Source: a virus
Strand: one strand, 5' to 3'
IMG/VR virus record: IMGVR_UViG_3300027899_000032
Coordinates: 1-38,539 of that record
DNA length: 38,539 nt
Part shown: positions 1-7,872 of the stretch, piece by piece
How positions within the stretch are numbered: the first letter of the stretch is position 1
How the letters are laid out: each line of letters opens with the position of its first letter
Made by a program: the position numbers and the translations under genes
Notes under the pieces: generated by a model
What the model saw: only the letters and a program-made list of their open reading frames with translations
The model's database searches: none
What the model was told of the DNA's origin: nothing

Positions 1-352
1 TACCCACTACAGACAAATACGCCATGCTCATAGGCTGTAGTGGGTAGTTTATCGCTCCTGAGACGTACGCTTGCATTATGTCGTTAGCAGTCCCAAGAGT
101 TGTATTATAGCCAAGCACGAATTTGTTTAAATTGGAGTTATCCATCCCCCAAGACCACGTTGGCCCCGTATCGAGTGCAGACTGGAAAAAGGGGTCTCCA
201 GCTACCTCACCGCCTGTAGTGGCTGAAATTCTTGCTGTTGCATTAGCTAGATTTGAGTAATTCTTGCATAACAAACTTCTCGTTAATGCTGCGTCTGCGG
301 ATACCGTGAAGTTATTAAGACATTTGTTGCCAAGTTGATTAAATGTTGTCAT
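1..352 (-). CDS. C1q-domain tail fibre protein, N-terminal part (gene crosses the contig join)
   Basis: This is the first 115 or so codons of a 253-residue protein whose remainder lies at 37996-38413. The start ATG (352-350) overlaps the TGA of the upstream fibre gene (ATGA), as in a translationally coupled operon. Bases 1-8 are not part of the gene: in the copy at the other contig end the frame continues cleanly through GTG ACA CTC. The N-terminal half, starting MTTFNQLGNK, has no domain I recognise and probably docks or precedes the C1q-like head. It is the last fibre gene of the leftward late operon and probably takes part in host binding (inference). Confidence 0.85.
   Translation of the reverse strand, partial: MTTFNQLGNKCLNNFTVSADAALTRSLLCKNYSNLANATARISATTGGEVAGDPFFQSALDTGPTWSWGMDNSNLNKFVLGYNTTLGTANDIMQAYVSGAINYPLQPMSMAYLSVVG
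9..134. repeat. Terminal direct repeat, left copy (circular-map overlap)
   Basis: These 126 bases are identical to 38414-38539. The C1q fibre gene is intact only if the two copies are merged, so the repeat marks contig circularity rather than a duplicated region. An overlap of this size is what a k-mer assembler leaves on a circular molecule. A true terminal redundancy of the virion DNA cannot be excluded from sequence alone. Confidence 0.9.
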
Positions 353-1038
353 ACGTAAACTGGGTTTCCTTTAACGTTAAGAACTGTCCATTCTGTATCG
401 GCGACTGTACATAGTAATTGTATGCCGTCAAATCCATCACTAGATGATACAGAGCCTCCAATGCCGGCAGTAGAGAAAATAGTTGAATCAAATATAATTT
501 GTTGTCCCGCATTCTGTGCAATAGTCCAGCCTCCGACGAAGGCACCTTGTATATAGATCACTGTGCCGATATCTGATAGTAACGGCAGAGTCAATATCAA
601 AGGGGCTCCGGCAGCTGTATAGTAGCCTCTATCTGGTATCATTGTAGTATCAACGAGTAACTGTATCCACACCGGAAATTCTGCGGAAATTGTGATTGTG
701 TCAACAGCTGTTGACGTAGTAAAAGTCCCCGTTGCTGGATCGCCGAATAGATTTACGTTATTTGCCACTGGGACGATAGGGAGCCCAAAATCTGGCGTAA
801 TCTGCGTTATCTGTGCCGGCCCCGCGGTATTGCCAATCCATATTCCAAATGTCGTCGATTTTCTAACTAGCGTCCACACTGTATCAGCGACTGTGTTTAT
901 CCACCTGTCGCCAGGAGTGTATGGCTTAAAATCAATGGTGTTTATTGGATTGCGAGTTTTGAAATAAAGCTGCCCTACATTAGTTTCTCTTAGTCCTACG
1001 TAGCCAGTTGGATTTTGCGATGGTAATTCTGTACTCAT
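349..1038 (-). CDS. Tail fibre protein with shared C-terminal beta module
   Basis: A 229-residue beta-rich protein. Residues about 135-229 form a module (D-IGTVIYI, WTIAQNAGQQI, GGSVSSS, LLCTVADTEWTV, KGNPVYV at the C-terminus) that also ends the two genes at 1750-3954 and 3956-5440. The shared end suggests a common trimerisation or receptor-binding tip. A similar block (RWINTVADTVWTLV) appears near the N-terminus. The stop overlaps the start of the C1q fibre gene. The ribosome binding site is weak (AGGTTAAAATC), which fits coupling to the gene upstream. The fibre role is inferred from position and architecture. Confidence 0.8.
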   Translation of the reverse strand: MSTELPSQNPTGYVGLRETNVGQLYFKTRNPINTIDFKPYTPGDRWINTVADTVWTLVRKSTTFGIWIGNTAGPAQITQITPDFGLPIVPVANNVNLFGDPATGTFTTSTAVDTITISAEFPVWIQLLVDTTMIPDRGYYTAAGAPLILTLPLLSDIGTVIYIQGAFVGGWTIAQNAGQQIIFDSTIFSTAGIGGSVSSSDGFDGIQLLCTVADTEWTVLNVKGNPVYV

Positions 1039-1047
1039 ATTTTGATT

Positions 1048-1740
1048 TTAACCTATTTTTTGTATCTGCATAACGGTGCATACTCCACCCATGACGTCAA
1101 CAACTTTTGTTGATCCAGAGACTTTAATTTCACAATATATAGTCTCGCCAGCAGCACATTTTAAAATTTGCGTTAACACAAATGAATATTGCGCAAAGTT
1201 ATCTCTGCATAGGTATGGGCCTACTTCCGTCGTTCCGTATTTAGTAGCACCTTTGACAAAAGAAATTTGTCCTGTAGTATGCCCAGCTGCCAATCCACCG
1301 ACACATACAGCAGCTGCACAGAGGTAGATTCCAGCTGTCCCGCATGTAAATATGCCAGTACCGGTATCATATTCGCCTTGATGGTCGTACTCCTCACTCC
1401 CAAAAACTACGACATACCCCGTTCCATCGCCCGTTACGTTTGCAGCATCTAACCCTCGTTGTACTCCACATCCACTCTGAATAGGTGTGGACACAATTCC
1501 AGAGCTCAGAGTTTGCAATACAGTACCAGCAGCACTAGCCAGTGTGCAGTTTCCAGTGCCACATTTTAGTTCAAGAGCCGAAGCGCCGGTTACATTGCCT
1601 ATTGTTGTCGTGCGAGCAGCTGCACCAGTTCCAATATTTATAACTCCTGATGTAGCGTCTGCCCCGATGTTCATTGTGCCACCAGAAAACGCAACGTTGG
1701 CGTTTGTAACTTGATTGTCCCAAGAATTTATTGACGGCAT
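1048..1740 (-). CDS. Tail fibre protein with C1q-like C-terminal domain
   Basis: A 230-residue protein. Its N-terminal third has the Ser/Thr/Gly-rich fibre repeats common in phage (NIGADATSG, INIGTGAA, TTTIGNVTG). Residues about 85-230 match the C1q/TNF jelly-roll pattern: EEYDHQGEYD, TGIFTCGTAGIYL, ILKCAAGETIYCEI, STKVVDVMGG. The C-terminal domain is clearly related to that of the gene crossing the contig join (EYDQSGSYDPATGYFVC, TKTVDIMGG). C1q-type heads are trimeric and bind ligands, so a receptor-binding role is likely. The ribosome binding site AAGGTGGG precedes the ATG. Confidence 0.85.
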   Translation of the reverse strand: MPSINSWDNQVTNANVAFSGGTMNIGADATSGVINIGTGAAARTTTIGNVTGASALELKCGTGNCTLASAAGTVLQTLSSGIVSTPIQSGCGVQRGLDAANVTGDGTGYVVVFGSEEYDHQGEYDTGTGIFTCGTAGIYLCAAAVCVGGLAAGHTTGQISFVKGATKYGTTEVGPYLCRDNFAQYSFVLTQILKCAAGETIYCEIKVSGSTKVVDVMGGVCTVMQIQKIG

Positions 1741-1749
1741 TTTCCCACC

Positions 1750-3954
1750 TTATACCACTGTTAAATTTCCGATTGCCGATAATGCAGTAAACTCTAAATT
1801 TGCAACCGTGCATACAAGCCTAATAGCGTCATATTGCAAAGATGCTGCTATAGAACCGCCCACACCTACGCTAGAGCTTACGTTACCCGCGTGTATCGTC
1901 TGATTCGCCAATTGAGCAATAAGCCACAGCCCCGCCCCCTTTCCGACGACTTCTATTGTGTCGCCGACTTTTGCAACTGCCGGGAGAGTTAGCGTCACCA
2001 ACGAAATTCTATTGGCTATCACGCCCCTGTTAACTACTAAATCAGCTCCTGCTGCGGTAACCTCTGTAAATCTCTGTGCGTCATCTAGCTCATCGAGGGC
2101 AGATTGTACGTTGGTATCAGCAGACGATAACCAACCATTAAAATCAGTCACGACGGTGTTGACCAATGCAGCGGTATTTGTCCCACCAGTTGAAAGAGTT
2201 TGTTTCAGAGTAGATTTTGAAATAGTGACTTGGACAATTGCATTTGTAGATTGCCTAAAAATGATGTATCCGAGTTGGGCCATCTCTAGCAATGCTAATT
2301 CATTTGTTGCCCGTGCGCATGTACCATTTGCAATAGCGGTATTTGCGTTAGTTGTATTTGAGTACGTTGTAGTATCGAGTACGGCAAAATACAGAGGAGT
2401 CGTTGAGTTTAAATTGTTTTTTGATACATATAGCGTGTAAACGCCATACCTACCGGCTGGCAATGCAGCTACAACTCCGGCGTTGTTATAATGCCCTGAG
2501 AATGTATCTGTAGCATTGTATAATGCCCATTTTCCAGCGGCTAAAGTAAAGTATTTATAAAATGCAATCCCAACGCCACCAGAATCTGGAATCGTAGTAT
2601 CCAGTCCATGATCTGAGAGTACGTCAGCGCCGTTAATCTGAATTTTTTGTGTGCCATTAATGGTTATATTTGCGCCATTATTGACATTTTGAATAACAGG
2701 ACCGACGATATCATGTAGGTAGTTCGATGCCGATGATTGGAATGAATATGGGTGGTCTTCCCGGACTGTTACCTGGTTATTTGCAACAGCTGTTGAGTCC
2801 CGAAGGCATTCGAATAAAACGATATAATTTTCATATAGAGCGTCCGTATGAGCTGTTGCAGCCCCGATAGTGCCTGTAGAGTCGATGTAGATGAAATATG
2901 TATTTCCGGCAACCATGCCAACATAGTTTTGTGCCACCCACGTAACTCGTTTGCCCTGAATATACCCTGTGCCACCGACCAAGAGCTGAAATGTACCAAG
3001 AGTGGTATCATCGAAATATGGTCCAGCAGCAGCCCATGAGTAGAACCCAGTGTCTTTCATCCTCGTTATGTTGTCCGACCACATTTCTGCCGTGCGAGTT
3101 ACACCCTCTAGGGATGTCGTTATCGTTCCAGCCAGTACGTTGCTAGTTGGGAAATTAACATTGACGGTTTTTATCGACCCTGTACCACCAATTGCCGTAG
3201 CATTTGACGTGCCGACGATCACTGAGTCCAGCGTCATTTCGGTAGCCGAGTTGTGCGTTATAGCCTGTATAGCTCCTGATGCTATCCTGGACATGGCAAT
3301 TTTAACGAAATGCGTGCCAGCAGAGGCTATATTATTTTGAAATACTGATGCACCAATTAGCTGTGACGTGCCGGCGCCATTGAGTAAAATAGGGCAACTC
3401 ACGGTCATGGAGAAAATTGAGACATTCCCATTTGCCGTCATAGTATTTGTATTGCCGACACCAAGAGTGCCGTGATTCATGGACACAGAAGCGCTCGCTG
3501 TGTTGGTGACAATGCCGTTTTGCGTTGAGTTGTCGAGGCAATATCGAAATCGCATCGCCCCCGTCCAATTTGTCAAATTGCAGATATAGCCATTGGTCAA
3601 ATTGAAAACACACCATGAAAATGTTATTATCGTGGTTCCAGCAGCAGCGGAAGATAAAATGTGCGTCCCTGAGTTTAACCCACATCTCGTAAATGAAATA
3701 GCACCAGCAGCTGGCGGTGTATGAATACCGACTATAATTGTTAAAGCTGAATCTGCTCCCTCTAGGTCTATGGTATCGTATAGGGTAAGATTTTCCGTGT
3801 ATGTCCCTGAGCGTATCCAGATACATGCGTTTCCACCCTCCGCTACAGCTGCATTTATCGCGGATTGTATCGTCGTATATGGAGAGCCAGTAGTCACATT
3901 GTCAACTACATAGCGAGAGTTTGAATATCGGTTTGTTGAGTTTACTAAAACCAT
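1750..3954 (-). CDS. Large tail fibre/tailspike-like protein with pectate-lyase-type N-terminal region
   Basis: About 734 residues. The ATG at 3954 is chosen because it follows the upstream stop directly (TAAAATGG); a start 8 codons earlier would overlap the upstream gene. Residues about 20-110 (YTTIQSAINAAV, ACIWIRSGTYTENLTL, DTIDLEGAD) have the pattern that opens right-handed parallel beta-helix proteins of the pectin-lyase fold, as in phage tailspikes. Repetitive beta strands follow. The last roughly 95 residues are the module shared with two neighbouring fibres (DTIEVVGKG, WLIAQLANQTI, IRLVCTVANLEF). No catalytic residues for polysaccharide cleavage can be assigned by eye. It is probably a host-surface-binding spike or fibre. 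Confidence 0.8.
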   Translation of the reverse strand: MVLVNSTNRYSNSRYVVDNVTTGSPYTTIQSAINAAVAEGGNACIWIRSGTYTENLTLYDTIDLEGADSALTIIVGIHTPPAAGAISFTRCGLNSGTHILSSAAAGTTIITFSWCVFNLTNGYICNLTNWTGAMRFRYCLDNSTQNGIVTNTASASVSMNHGTLGVGNTNTMTANGNVSIFSMTVSCPILLNGAGTSQLIGASVFQNNIASAGTHFVKIAMSRIASGAIQAITHNSATEMTLDSVIVGTSNATAIGGTGSIKTVNVNFPTSNVLAGTITTSLEGVTRTAEMWSDNITRMKDTGFYSWAAAGPYFDDTTLGTFQLLVGGTGYIQGKRVTWVAQNYVGMVAGNTYFIYIDSTGTIGAATAHTDALYENYIVLFECLRDSTAVANNQVTVREDHPYSFQSSASNYLHDIVGPVIQNVNNGANITINGTQKIQINGADVLSDHGLDTTIPDSGGVGIAFYKYFTLAAGKWALYNATDTFSGHYNNAGVVAALPAGRYGVYTLYVSKNNLNSTTPLYFAVLDTTTYSNTTNANTAIANGTCARATNELALLEMAQLGYIIFRQSTNAIVQVTISKSTLKQTLSTGGTNTAALVNTVVTDFNGWLSSADTNVQSALDELDDAQRFTEVTAAGADLVVNRGVIANRISLVTLTLPAVAKVGDTIEVVGKGAGLWLIAQLANQTIHAGNVSSSVGVGGSIAASLQYDAIRLVCTVANLEFTALSAIGNLTVV

Positions 3955-3955
3955 T

Positions 3956-5440
3956 TTATACCGCCGTCCAGTTGCCAATTACGCTGACGACTTGCCAGAG
4001 CGTATCAGCTGTTTTACAAACTAATTTTAGAGTGTCCCCGATTGCAGACGATGTTAACGTGCCACCGGCGCCTAGTGTTGTATTAAACGCCCCTATAGAT
4101 ATCTGCTGTCCCGCTGCCTGAGTAAATTGAACTCCAAGAGCTGTATTTATATTTGCAACCTCGATGACATCACCGATAACTGATGTCGCCGGTAGAGATA
4201 GTGTAAGAGTGCCCGCCTTGTTGCAAAAATAGCCATTCTGGACAGCTGCAGCCTGGTTTGCCGTTATTACAGACCACGTTAATGCCACTGGTGGCAAAGA
4301 TTGCGTTCCGAGTTGCCCTGTTGTTGTATCTAGAGTTACCATTGCCGTATTGGCTACAACAACTCCAGTGATACCAGCTATGTAGCATTTATTTTGTTGA
4401 GCTGCTCCCCCACCCTGAGTTCCGATTCTAATTGTGTTGCTCTCAGCTGCCACGCCATCATTTCGTATGACAATATTGCCCTGCTCTGCATTGACGTAGG
4501 CCGTCCCCGCTCCGGAGCCTATTGCAATTATTTGGGTACAATGCAACCCATTATTTAGAGCCTGATAACCAACTATTGTGTTGTTGTCTCCATCGCGTAA
4601 ATTACCTGCCTGGTACCCTACTGTCGTATTATTGGATCCGCTCGTGATGGAATACATTGCTGAGGTGCCTATGGCGCAATTAGCAGCCCCTGTAGCATTT
4701 CCTGAGCCCATTGCAACACGGCCAACGGCGACGTTATCATTGCCTGTGCATCCATAAAATGCCTCGAAGCCAACGCCAGTATTCCCGCTGCCTATTAAAT
4801 TCTGCCCTGAGCCACCCCCTACGCACGTATTCTGGGAAGTTGTACTCAGTGAGCAAAGAGACAATTCCCCAACTGCCGTGTTGGTATTTCCCGTCGACAA
4901 GGCAATGAGCGCTGCATACCCAATTCCAGTATTATTTTTACCAGTAATTGTGTAATTTCCAGTGTTGCGACCTAAAAAAGTATTGTTATCTCCGAGGCCA
5001 GTATCGCCGTAGTTGTGAAGAAATCTATCGCCACCTAGAGAGTATAACCCCTTAGCCCCTGTATTATTCGTCGTTGGCTGAGAAATACTATTATTTAGAC
5101 ATATGTCTACAGTGTTTCCAGCCCCCACGGTATTTATATTTGTTGCAAATCCTCCAGTAGACGTAGCGCCATAAATGTTAAGAACATTTAAAGATGGAGC
5201 TGCCGTACCGGCATCTGTTGGAAAACTCTCCCCGACTATACCAGAGGTCGCAACAGTAATTGTTCCCGAGCCTGGAGTTACCGTTATGCCAGTTCCAGCC
5301 CCTAGTGACCCCACTTTAATATGAGGAGCAGCAGTAGACCCGATTAGCAGTTGACCGTCAGCCGTGACAGCACCGGGTGAATCGGTGCCGTCAAACTGCA
5401 CATTATCGGCATACATTATTTTATCAGAAAATCCCGGCAT
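3956..5440 (-). CDS. Tail fibre protein with YadA-like head repeats
   Basis: A 494-residue protein. Residues about 150-330 hold tandem 14-residue-class repeats of the GNNNTxxG/AVGxxA type (NNTFLGRNTGNYT, NNTGIGYAALIAL, GNTGVGFEAFYG, NTTVGYQAG), as in the head of trimeric autotransporter adhesins such as YadA. This implies a trimeric left-handed beta-roll shaft. The C-terminal roughly 95 residues carry the common fibre module (VIGDVIEVANI, FTQAAGQQI, LVCKTADTLWQVV). The ribosome binding site GAGGACTTT precedes the ATG. Adhesin-like repeats together with the shared tip support a receptor-binding fibre. Confidence 0.85.
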   Translation of the reverse strand: MPGFSDKIMYADNVQFDGTDSPGAVTADGQLLIGSTAAPHIKVGSLGAGTGITVTPGSGTITVATSGIVGESFPTDAGTAAPSLNVLNIYGATSTGGFATNINTVGAGNTVDICLNNSISQPTTNNTGAKGLYSLGGDRFLHNYGDTGLGDNNTFLGRNTGNYTITGKNNTGIGYAALIALSTGNTNTAVGELSLCSLSTTSQNTCVGGGSGQNLIGSGNTGVGFEAFYGCTGNDNVAVGRVAMGSGNATGAANCAIGTSAMYSITSGSNNTTVGYQAGNLRDGDNNTIVGYQALNNGLHCTQIIAIGSGAGTAYVNAEQGNIVIRNDGVAAESNTIRIGTQGGGAAQQNKCYIAGITGVVVANTAMVTLDTTTGQLGTQSLPPVALTWSVITANQAAAVQNGYFCNKAGTLTLSLPATSVIGDVIEVANINTALGVQFTQAAGQQISIGAFNTTLGAGGTLTSSAIGDTLKLVCKTADTLWQVVSVIGNWTAV

Positions 5441-5447
5441 AAAGTCC

Positions 5448-5972
5448 TCAAGAAATAAATGTATACTCTGCTAGCGCCTTCCACTTAATCGTGAGACCAG
5501 CTACTCCTGTTACTCTGATGATCGCTGTATTGGCGTTTATCGCTAATTCCGCAGTACATGCCACCAGTGAGGCTTCTTCATATTCATCGACTACCTGGGC
5601 CGGTACTAATGCAGCAGCAGCGCCAGTAGTCCGTACGGAGCCTCTAATGCTATATCCTGCACCTGATGGAGTTGCTGCGTTAAATCCAGCCACTTTGACT
5701 TCGAATGTATACGTGCCAGGTACTGCGCCTAGAGCAAACGTAATTAAATCAGCGGTTACAGCGCCTATCGTCTGCCCTGTGCCTGATAGCGATGTATCCA
5801 GTAGAGTGATTGTGATAGTACTGCCAGCTCCTGAAGTGGCGATTCCAGTCGTCCCACCGCCAGGAGTGACAATATTGAGATTCCCTAGAGCTGGTACTGC
5901 AATACCAGAATCCGTTGTGTACTGAGTGGCAATTGGGAGAGATGCTATAGAGACAATTCCAGCCTGAGACAT
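5448..5972 (-). CDS. Small fibre-associated virion protein
   Basis: A 174-residue beta-rich protein of unknown exact role. The N-terminal half is Gly/Ser/Thr rich (NIVTPGGGTTGIATSGAGSTITITL), a pattern common in phage fibre segments. The C-terminal half (TYTFEVKVAGF, YSIRGSVRTTG, VRVTG-like IIRVTGVAG, IKWKALAEYT) resembles a beta-sandwich cap. GAGGG lies 7 bases before the ATG. It lies 3 bases from the next gene and within the fibre operon. Confidence 0.75.
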   Translation of the reverse strand: MSQAGIVSIASLPIATQYTTDSGIAVPALGNLNIVTPGGGTTGIATSGAGSTITITLLDTSLSGTGQTIGAVTADLITFALGAVPGTYTFEVKVAGFNAATPSGAGYSIRGSVRTTGAAAALVPAQVVDEYEEASLVACTAELAINANTAIIRVTGVAGLTIKWKALAEYTFIS

Positions 5973-5975
5973 AGC

Positions 5976-6308
5976 CTAGCCCTCCGCGTATTGTGCAACA
6001 AAATATACGTTGCCTACTCCGGCAGCTCCCTTAACCCATACCTGGGTGCCTTTTGCGATGGTAAGGCCACCCTCTCTGGATGCATTTGAGCACTCATCGT
6101 ATAAGAAAAAAGCACCTGCTGGGCAAACGTCGTTGTCAGATACTCCATCAAAAGATACCGTTACTGGTACTGTGGAGGCGTTTACCATTTTTACCAAAAA
6201 GGGATTATGCCCTAGTGGGCCACCTAGAGGTAGGTAAGCCCCGGCGAATGCTGCTGAATTTATCGTACGTAAATCTTCAAAGCGCGCTCGAATTGATAGT
6301 GAACTCAT
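5976..6308 (-). CDS. Small virion protein, beta-rich
   Basis: A 110-residue protein without a name I can assign. The pattern PFLVKMVNASTVPVTVSFDG followed by GAFFLYDECSNA resembles a family of small phage structural proteins that place one beta-sandwich next to tail genes. The start is preceded by GAGG at a long spacing (12 bases). It sits between two fibre genes in the leftward late operon and is probably a tail component. Confidence 0.75.
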   Translation of the reverse strand: MSSLSIRARFEDLRTINSAAFAGAYLPLGGPLGHNPFLVKMVNASTVPVTVSFDGVSDNDVCPAGAFFLYDECSNASREGGLTIAKGTQVWVKGAAGVGNVYFVAQYAEG

Positions 6309-6312
6309 TTTT

Positions 6313-7248
6313 TTACGTTGCCTCTACTAAAATCCAATCCACAATCGAAACGTCAGCTGCAACAACACCCGCTGGTGCTGCTGGGTCTATGGCGTCAATG
6401 ACAAAAGACACCCCTGGGGTGATTGTACCGGCAGAAATCAAGCCACACGCTACTGAGGCATTTACGCTTGCTCGAGTTGCAAAAACGCGAGTATTTGCCG
6501 TCACTGTTGTATTAGCTAAAATTTTACTACCAGCTACAAGAGTCGTCTGCCCCATGCGAGCGTTGGCGCCCTCTTTGATTCTGATTCCATTACCAGCAGT
6601 GGCGAGAGATAGGTAACCATTTGTGGCTATAAAATTGCCTAGAGTAGATACGACGTTGCCGGCGGTGGCGGTGATATTTCCATTTGTGGCGGTAATATTT
6701 CCCAATGTCGAGACAATATCGCCAGCAGTTGCCGTTATATTCCCAGCGGTAGCCGTGATGTTTCCTAGGGTAGATACAATATTGCCAGCTGTAGCCGTAA
6801 TGTTCCCCAATGTCGAGGTAATATTCCCAGCTGTGGCGATTATTGGCCCAGCAGTCACTGTAATTCCGCCTGAGGTCACGCTTACAATCCCAGCACCCTT
6901 AGGAGTCATTACGAGGTTAATCGCCGCGTTTGTGCCAACTCCAGCCCATGTATTGCCATTAAGCCGAGTTGATGTGGCAGCAGTTGCAGTGACAAAATTA
7001 GTTGCCGTGATTGTGACAAATGTTGAGGACACAGAGCCGAGAATTAGCCATGTAGCGACGCCACCAGCGTTTGATGTCAGCCCATACATATTCCCGCCAA
7101 CTCTATCTACCCATACCATGCCTAAACTGTAGCCAGTATCGTTTACTGTCGGTGCTCTCCTGGCGATTATCGGGGTTGGAAATTGAGTTGAAAGAGGGGA
7201 TGGAGTGCCATATGACTCCTGAGACTGGTCTTGAAGATGCTTTACCAT
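6313..7248 (-). CDS. Tail fibre protein with tandem short beta repeats
   Basis: About 311 residues from the ATG at 7248. This start is chosen because AGGAG lies 5 bases upstream and a sigma70-like promoter lies just beyond; an in-frame ATG 17 codons earlier falls inside the promoter. The N-terminal segment (TGYSLGMVWVDR, YGLTSNAGGVATW) is typical of phage fibre N-termini. Residues about 120-225 are near-perfect 7-residue repeats of the types TLGNITA and TAGNITA, predicting a regular beta-helical shaft. The C-terminus (GNGIRIKEGANARMG, GVSFVIDAIDP) is a globular tip. It is the first gene downstream of the promoter and leads the fibre operon. Confidence 0.85.
   Translation of the reverse strand: MVKHLQDQSQESYGTPSPLSTQFPTPIIARRAPTVNDTGYSLGMVWVDRVGGNMYGLTSNAGGVATWLILGSVSSTFVTITATNFVTATAATSTRLNGNTWAGVGTNAAINLVMTPKGAGIVSVTSGGITVTAGPIIATAGNITSTLGNITATAGNIVSTLGNITATAGNITATAGDIVSTLGNITATNGNITATAGNVVSTLGNFIATNGYLSLATAGNGIRIKEGANARMGQTTLVAGSKILANTTVTANTRVFATRASVNASVACGLISAGTITPGVSFVIDAIDPAAPAGVVAADVSIVDWILVEAT
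6613..6860 (-). repeat. Tandem 21-nt-class repeats encoding [T/A]xGNI[T/V]xT motifs
   Basis: About a dozen 7-codon units within the fibre gene, alternating ATAGNI and STLGNI. Codons vary between units, so the repeat is maintained mainly at protein level. Such repeats allow the fibre length to change by unit gain or loss. Confidence 0.8.
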
Positions 7249-7281
7249 ATATGCTCCTGTGTTTTTGGTAATTTTTTCTTT

Positions 7282-7310
7282 ACAATACCACGTACACATT
7301 GTTGTGTCAA
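7282..7310 (-). promoter_or_regulatory. Sigma70-type promoter for the fibre operon
   Basis: On the minus strand TTGACA (7310-7305) is followed by a 17-base spacer and TATTGT (7287-7282). The expected start site is about 30 bases before the fibre ATG at 7248. The -10 and the following bases belong to a 20-base sequence (GTAATTTTTTCTTTACAATA on the plus strand, 7268-7287) that recurs at the portal promoter. The two operons may therefore share control. Confidence 0.75.
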
Positions 7311-7360
7311 AAATATTTTAACAGAGTATGTTAAAGTTTGACTTACATGGAGTGTTCACT

Positions 7361-7552
7361 ATGGATTCTCTAATTTTGCTCACGTTTTACGTTGCAAACA
7401 TTTCTTTTGTTGTCGGAGGATATATGTATGTAAAAAATTTCTGTGTCGCCGAGGAAGCACAGCAGCAGAAATATAGACAAATGACGCAACTAGAAATAAA
7501 TTTACTAAACAAGAAAATCGAGGTTATAATAAGTAAAAATGGCGATCGCTGA
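7361..7552 (+). CDS. Small membrane protein with C-terminal basic/helical tail
   Basis: A 63-residue protein. The start at 7361 is chosen for GGAG 8 bases upstream; an in-frame ATG at 7328 has a poorer site. Residues 3-23 (SLILLTFYVANISFVVGGYM) form one membrane segment. The rest is a charged helix (EEAQQQKYRQMTQLEINLL). It is the first gene of a rightward cassette of tiny membrane proteins placed between fibre and ejection genes. A holin, antiholin or spanin-like role is possible, but no family is recognised. Confidence 0.65.
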   Translation: MDSLILLTFYVANISFVVGGYMYVKNFCVAEEAQQQKYRQMTQLEINLLNKKIEVIISKNGDR

Positions 7553-7616
7553 TATAACTATTGTTATTATATGGATGTTCTTGTTATATTGGATTCTACA
7601 GAAACTCAAGGATTAA
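7539..7616 (+). CDS. Possible 25-residue membrane peptide
   Basis: ATG GCG ATC GCT... to TAA encodes a 25-residue peptide that is nearly all hydrophobic (DITIVIIWMFLLYWIL) with a basic end (QKLKD). It overlaps the end of the gene before it by 14 bases and ends 2 bases before the next start, so it fills the gap exactly. The ribosome binding site is weak. It is accepted as a candidate because of the fit and its clean transmembrane profile. Confidence 0.4.
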   Translation: MAIADITIVIIWMFLLYWILQKLKD

Positions 7617-7618
7617 GA

Positions 7619-7870
7619 ATGGATTGGAATAATCTGCAGCCACTTGTCTACATGGCAGCCCTATATGGCTTTGTATGGTCAATGAGAAAAGATTCTAAGG
7701 ACGATTATCTTAGGCTAGAAAAGAAGTTAGATATGTGGCGTGACGAGACAAACTCTAAAATCGACTTATGGAGAGATGAATCAATTAAAAAATTTGATCT
7801 AGTACATGAAGAGATGAAAGAATTTCACGGTAAGTTATGCGAAATCGAAGGAAGAAGGAGAATAGATTAA
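7619..7870 (+). CDS. Membrane-anchored coiled-coil protein, copy 1
   Basis: An 83-residue protein starting MDWNNLQP. The ATG at 7619 is chosen because AAGGA lies 7 bases upstream and because the next gene starts with the same MDW. One membrane segment (LVYMAALYGFVWSM) is followed by a charged coiled coil (LEKKLDMWRDETNSKIDLWRD, an internal duplication) ending EEMKEFHGKLCEIEG. It is paralogous to the gene that follows. Location suggests an inner-membrane function late in infection, such as lysis control (inference). Confidence 0.7.
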   Translation: MDWNNLQPLVYMAALYGFVWSMRKDSKDDYLRLEKKLDMWRDETNSKIDLWRDESIKKFDLVHEEMKEFHGKLCEIEGRRRID

Positions 7871-7872
7871 AA

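Noticed and set aside
1958-5925. Long rightward open frames antisense to fibre genes (for example 1958-2440, 3050-3340, 5491-5925)
   Set aside because: These fall wholly inside well-patterned leftward fibre genes, lack ribosome binding sites and show composition typical of antisense frames.
6623-7132. Rightward 169-codon open frame, Val/Ile/Phe/Pro repetitive, antisense to a fibre gene
   Set aside because: It is the mirror of the GNI repeats on the other strand, has no ribosome binding site, and its repeats are explained by the fibre gene.
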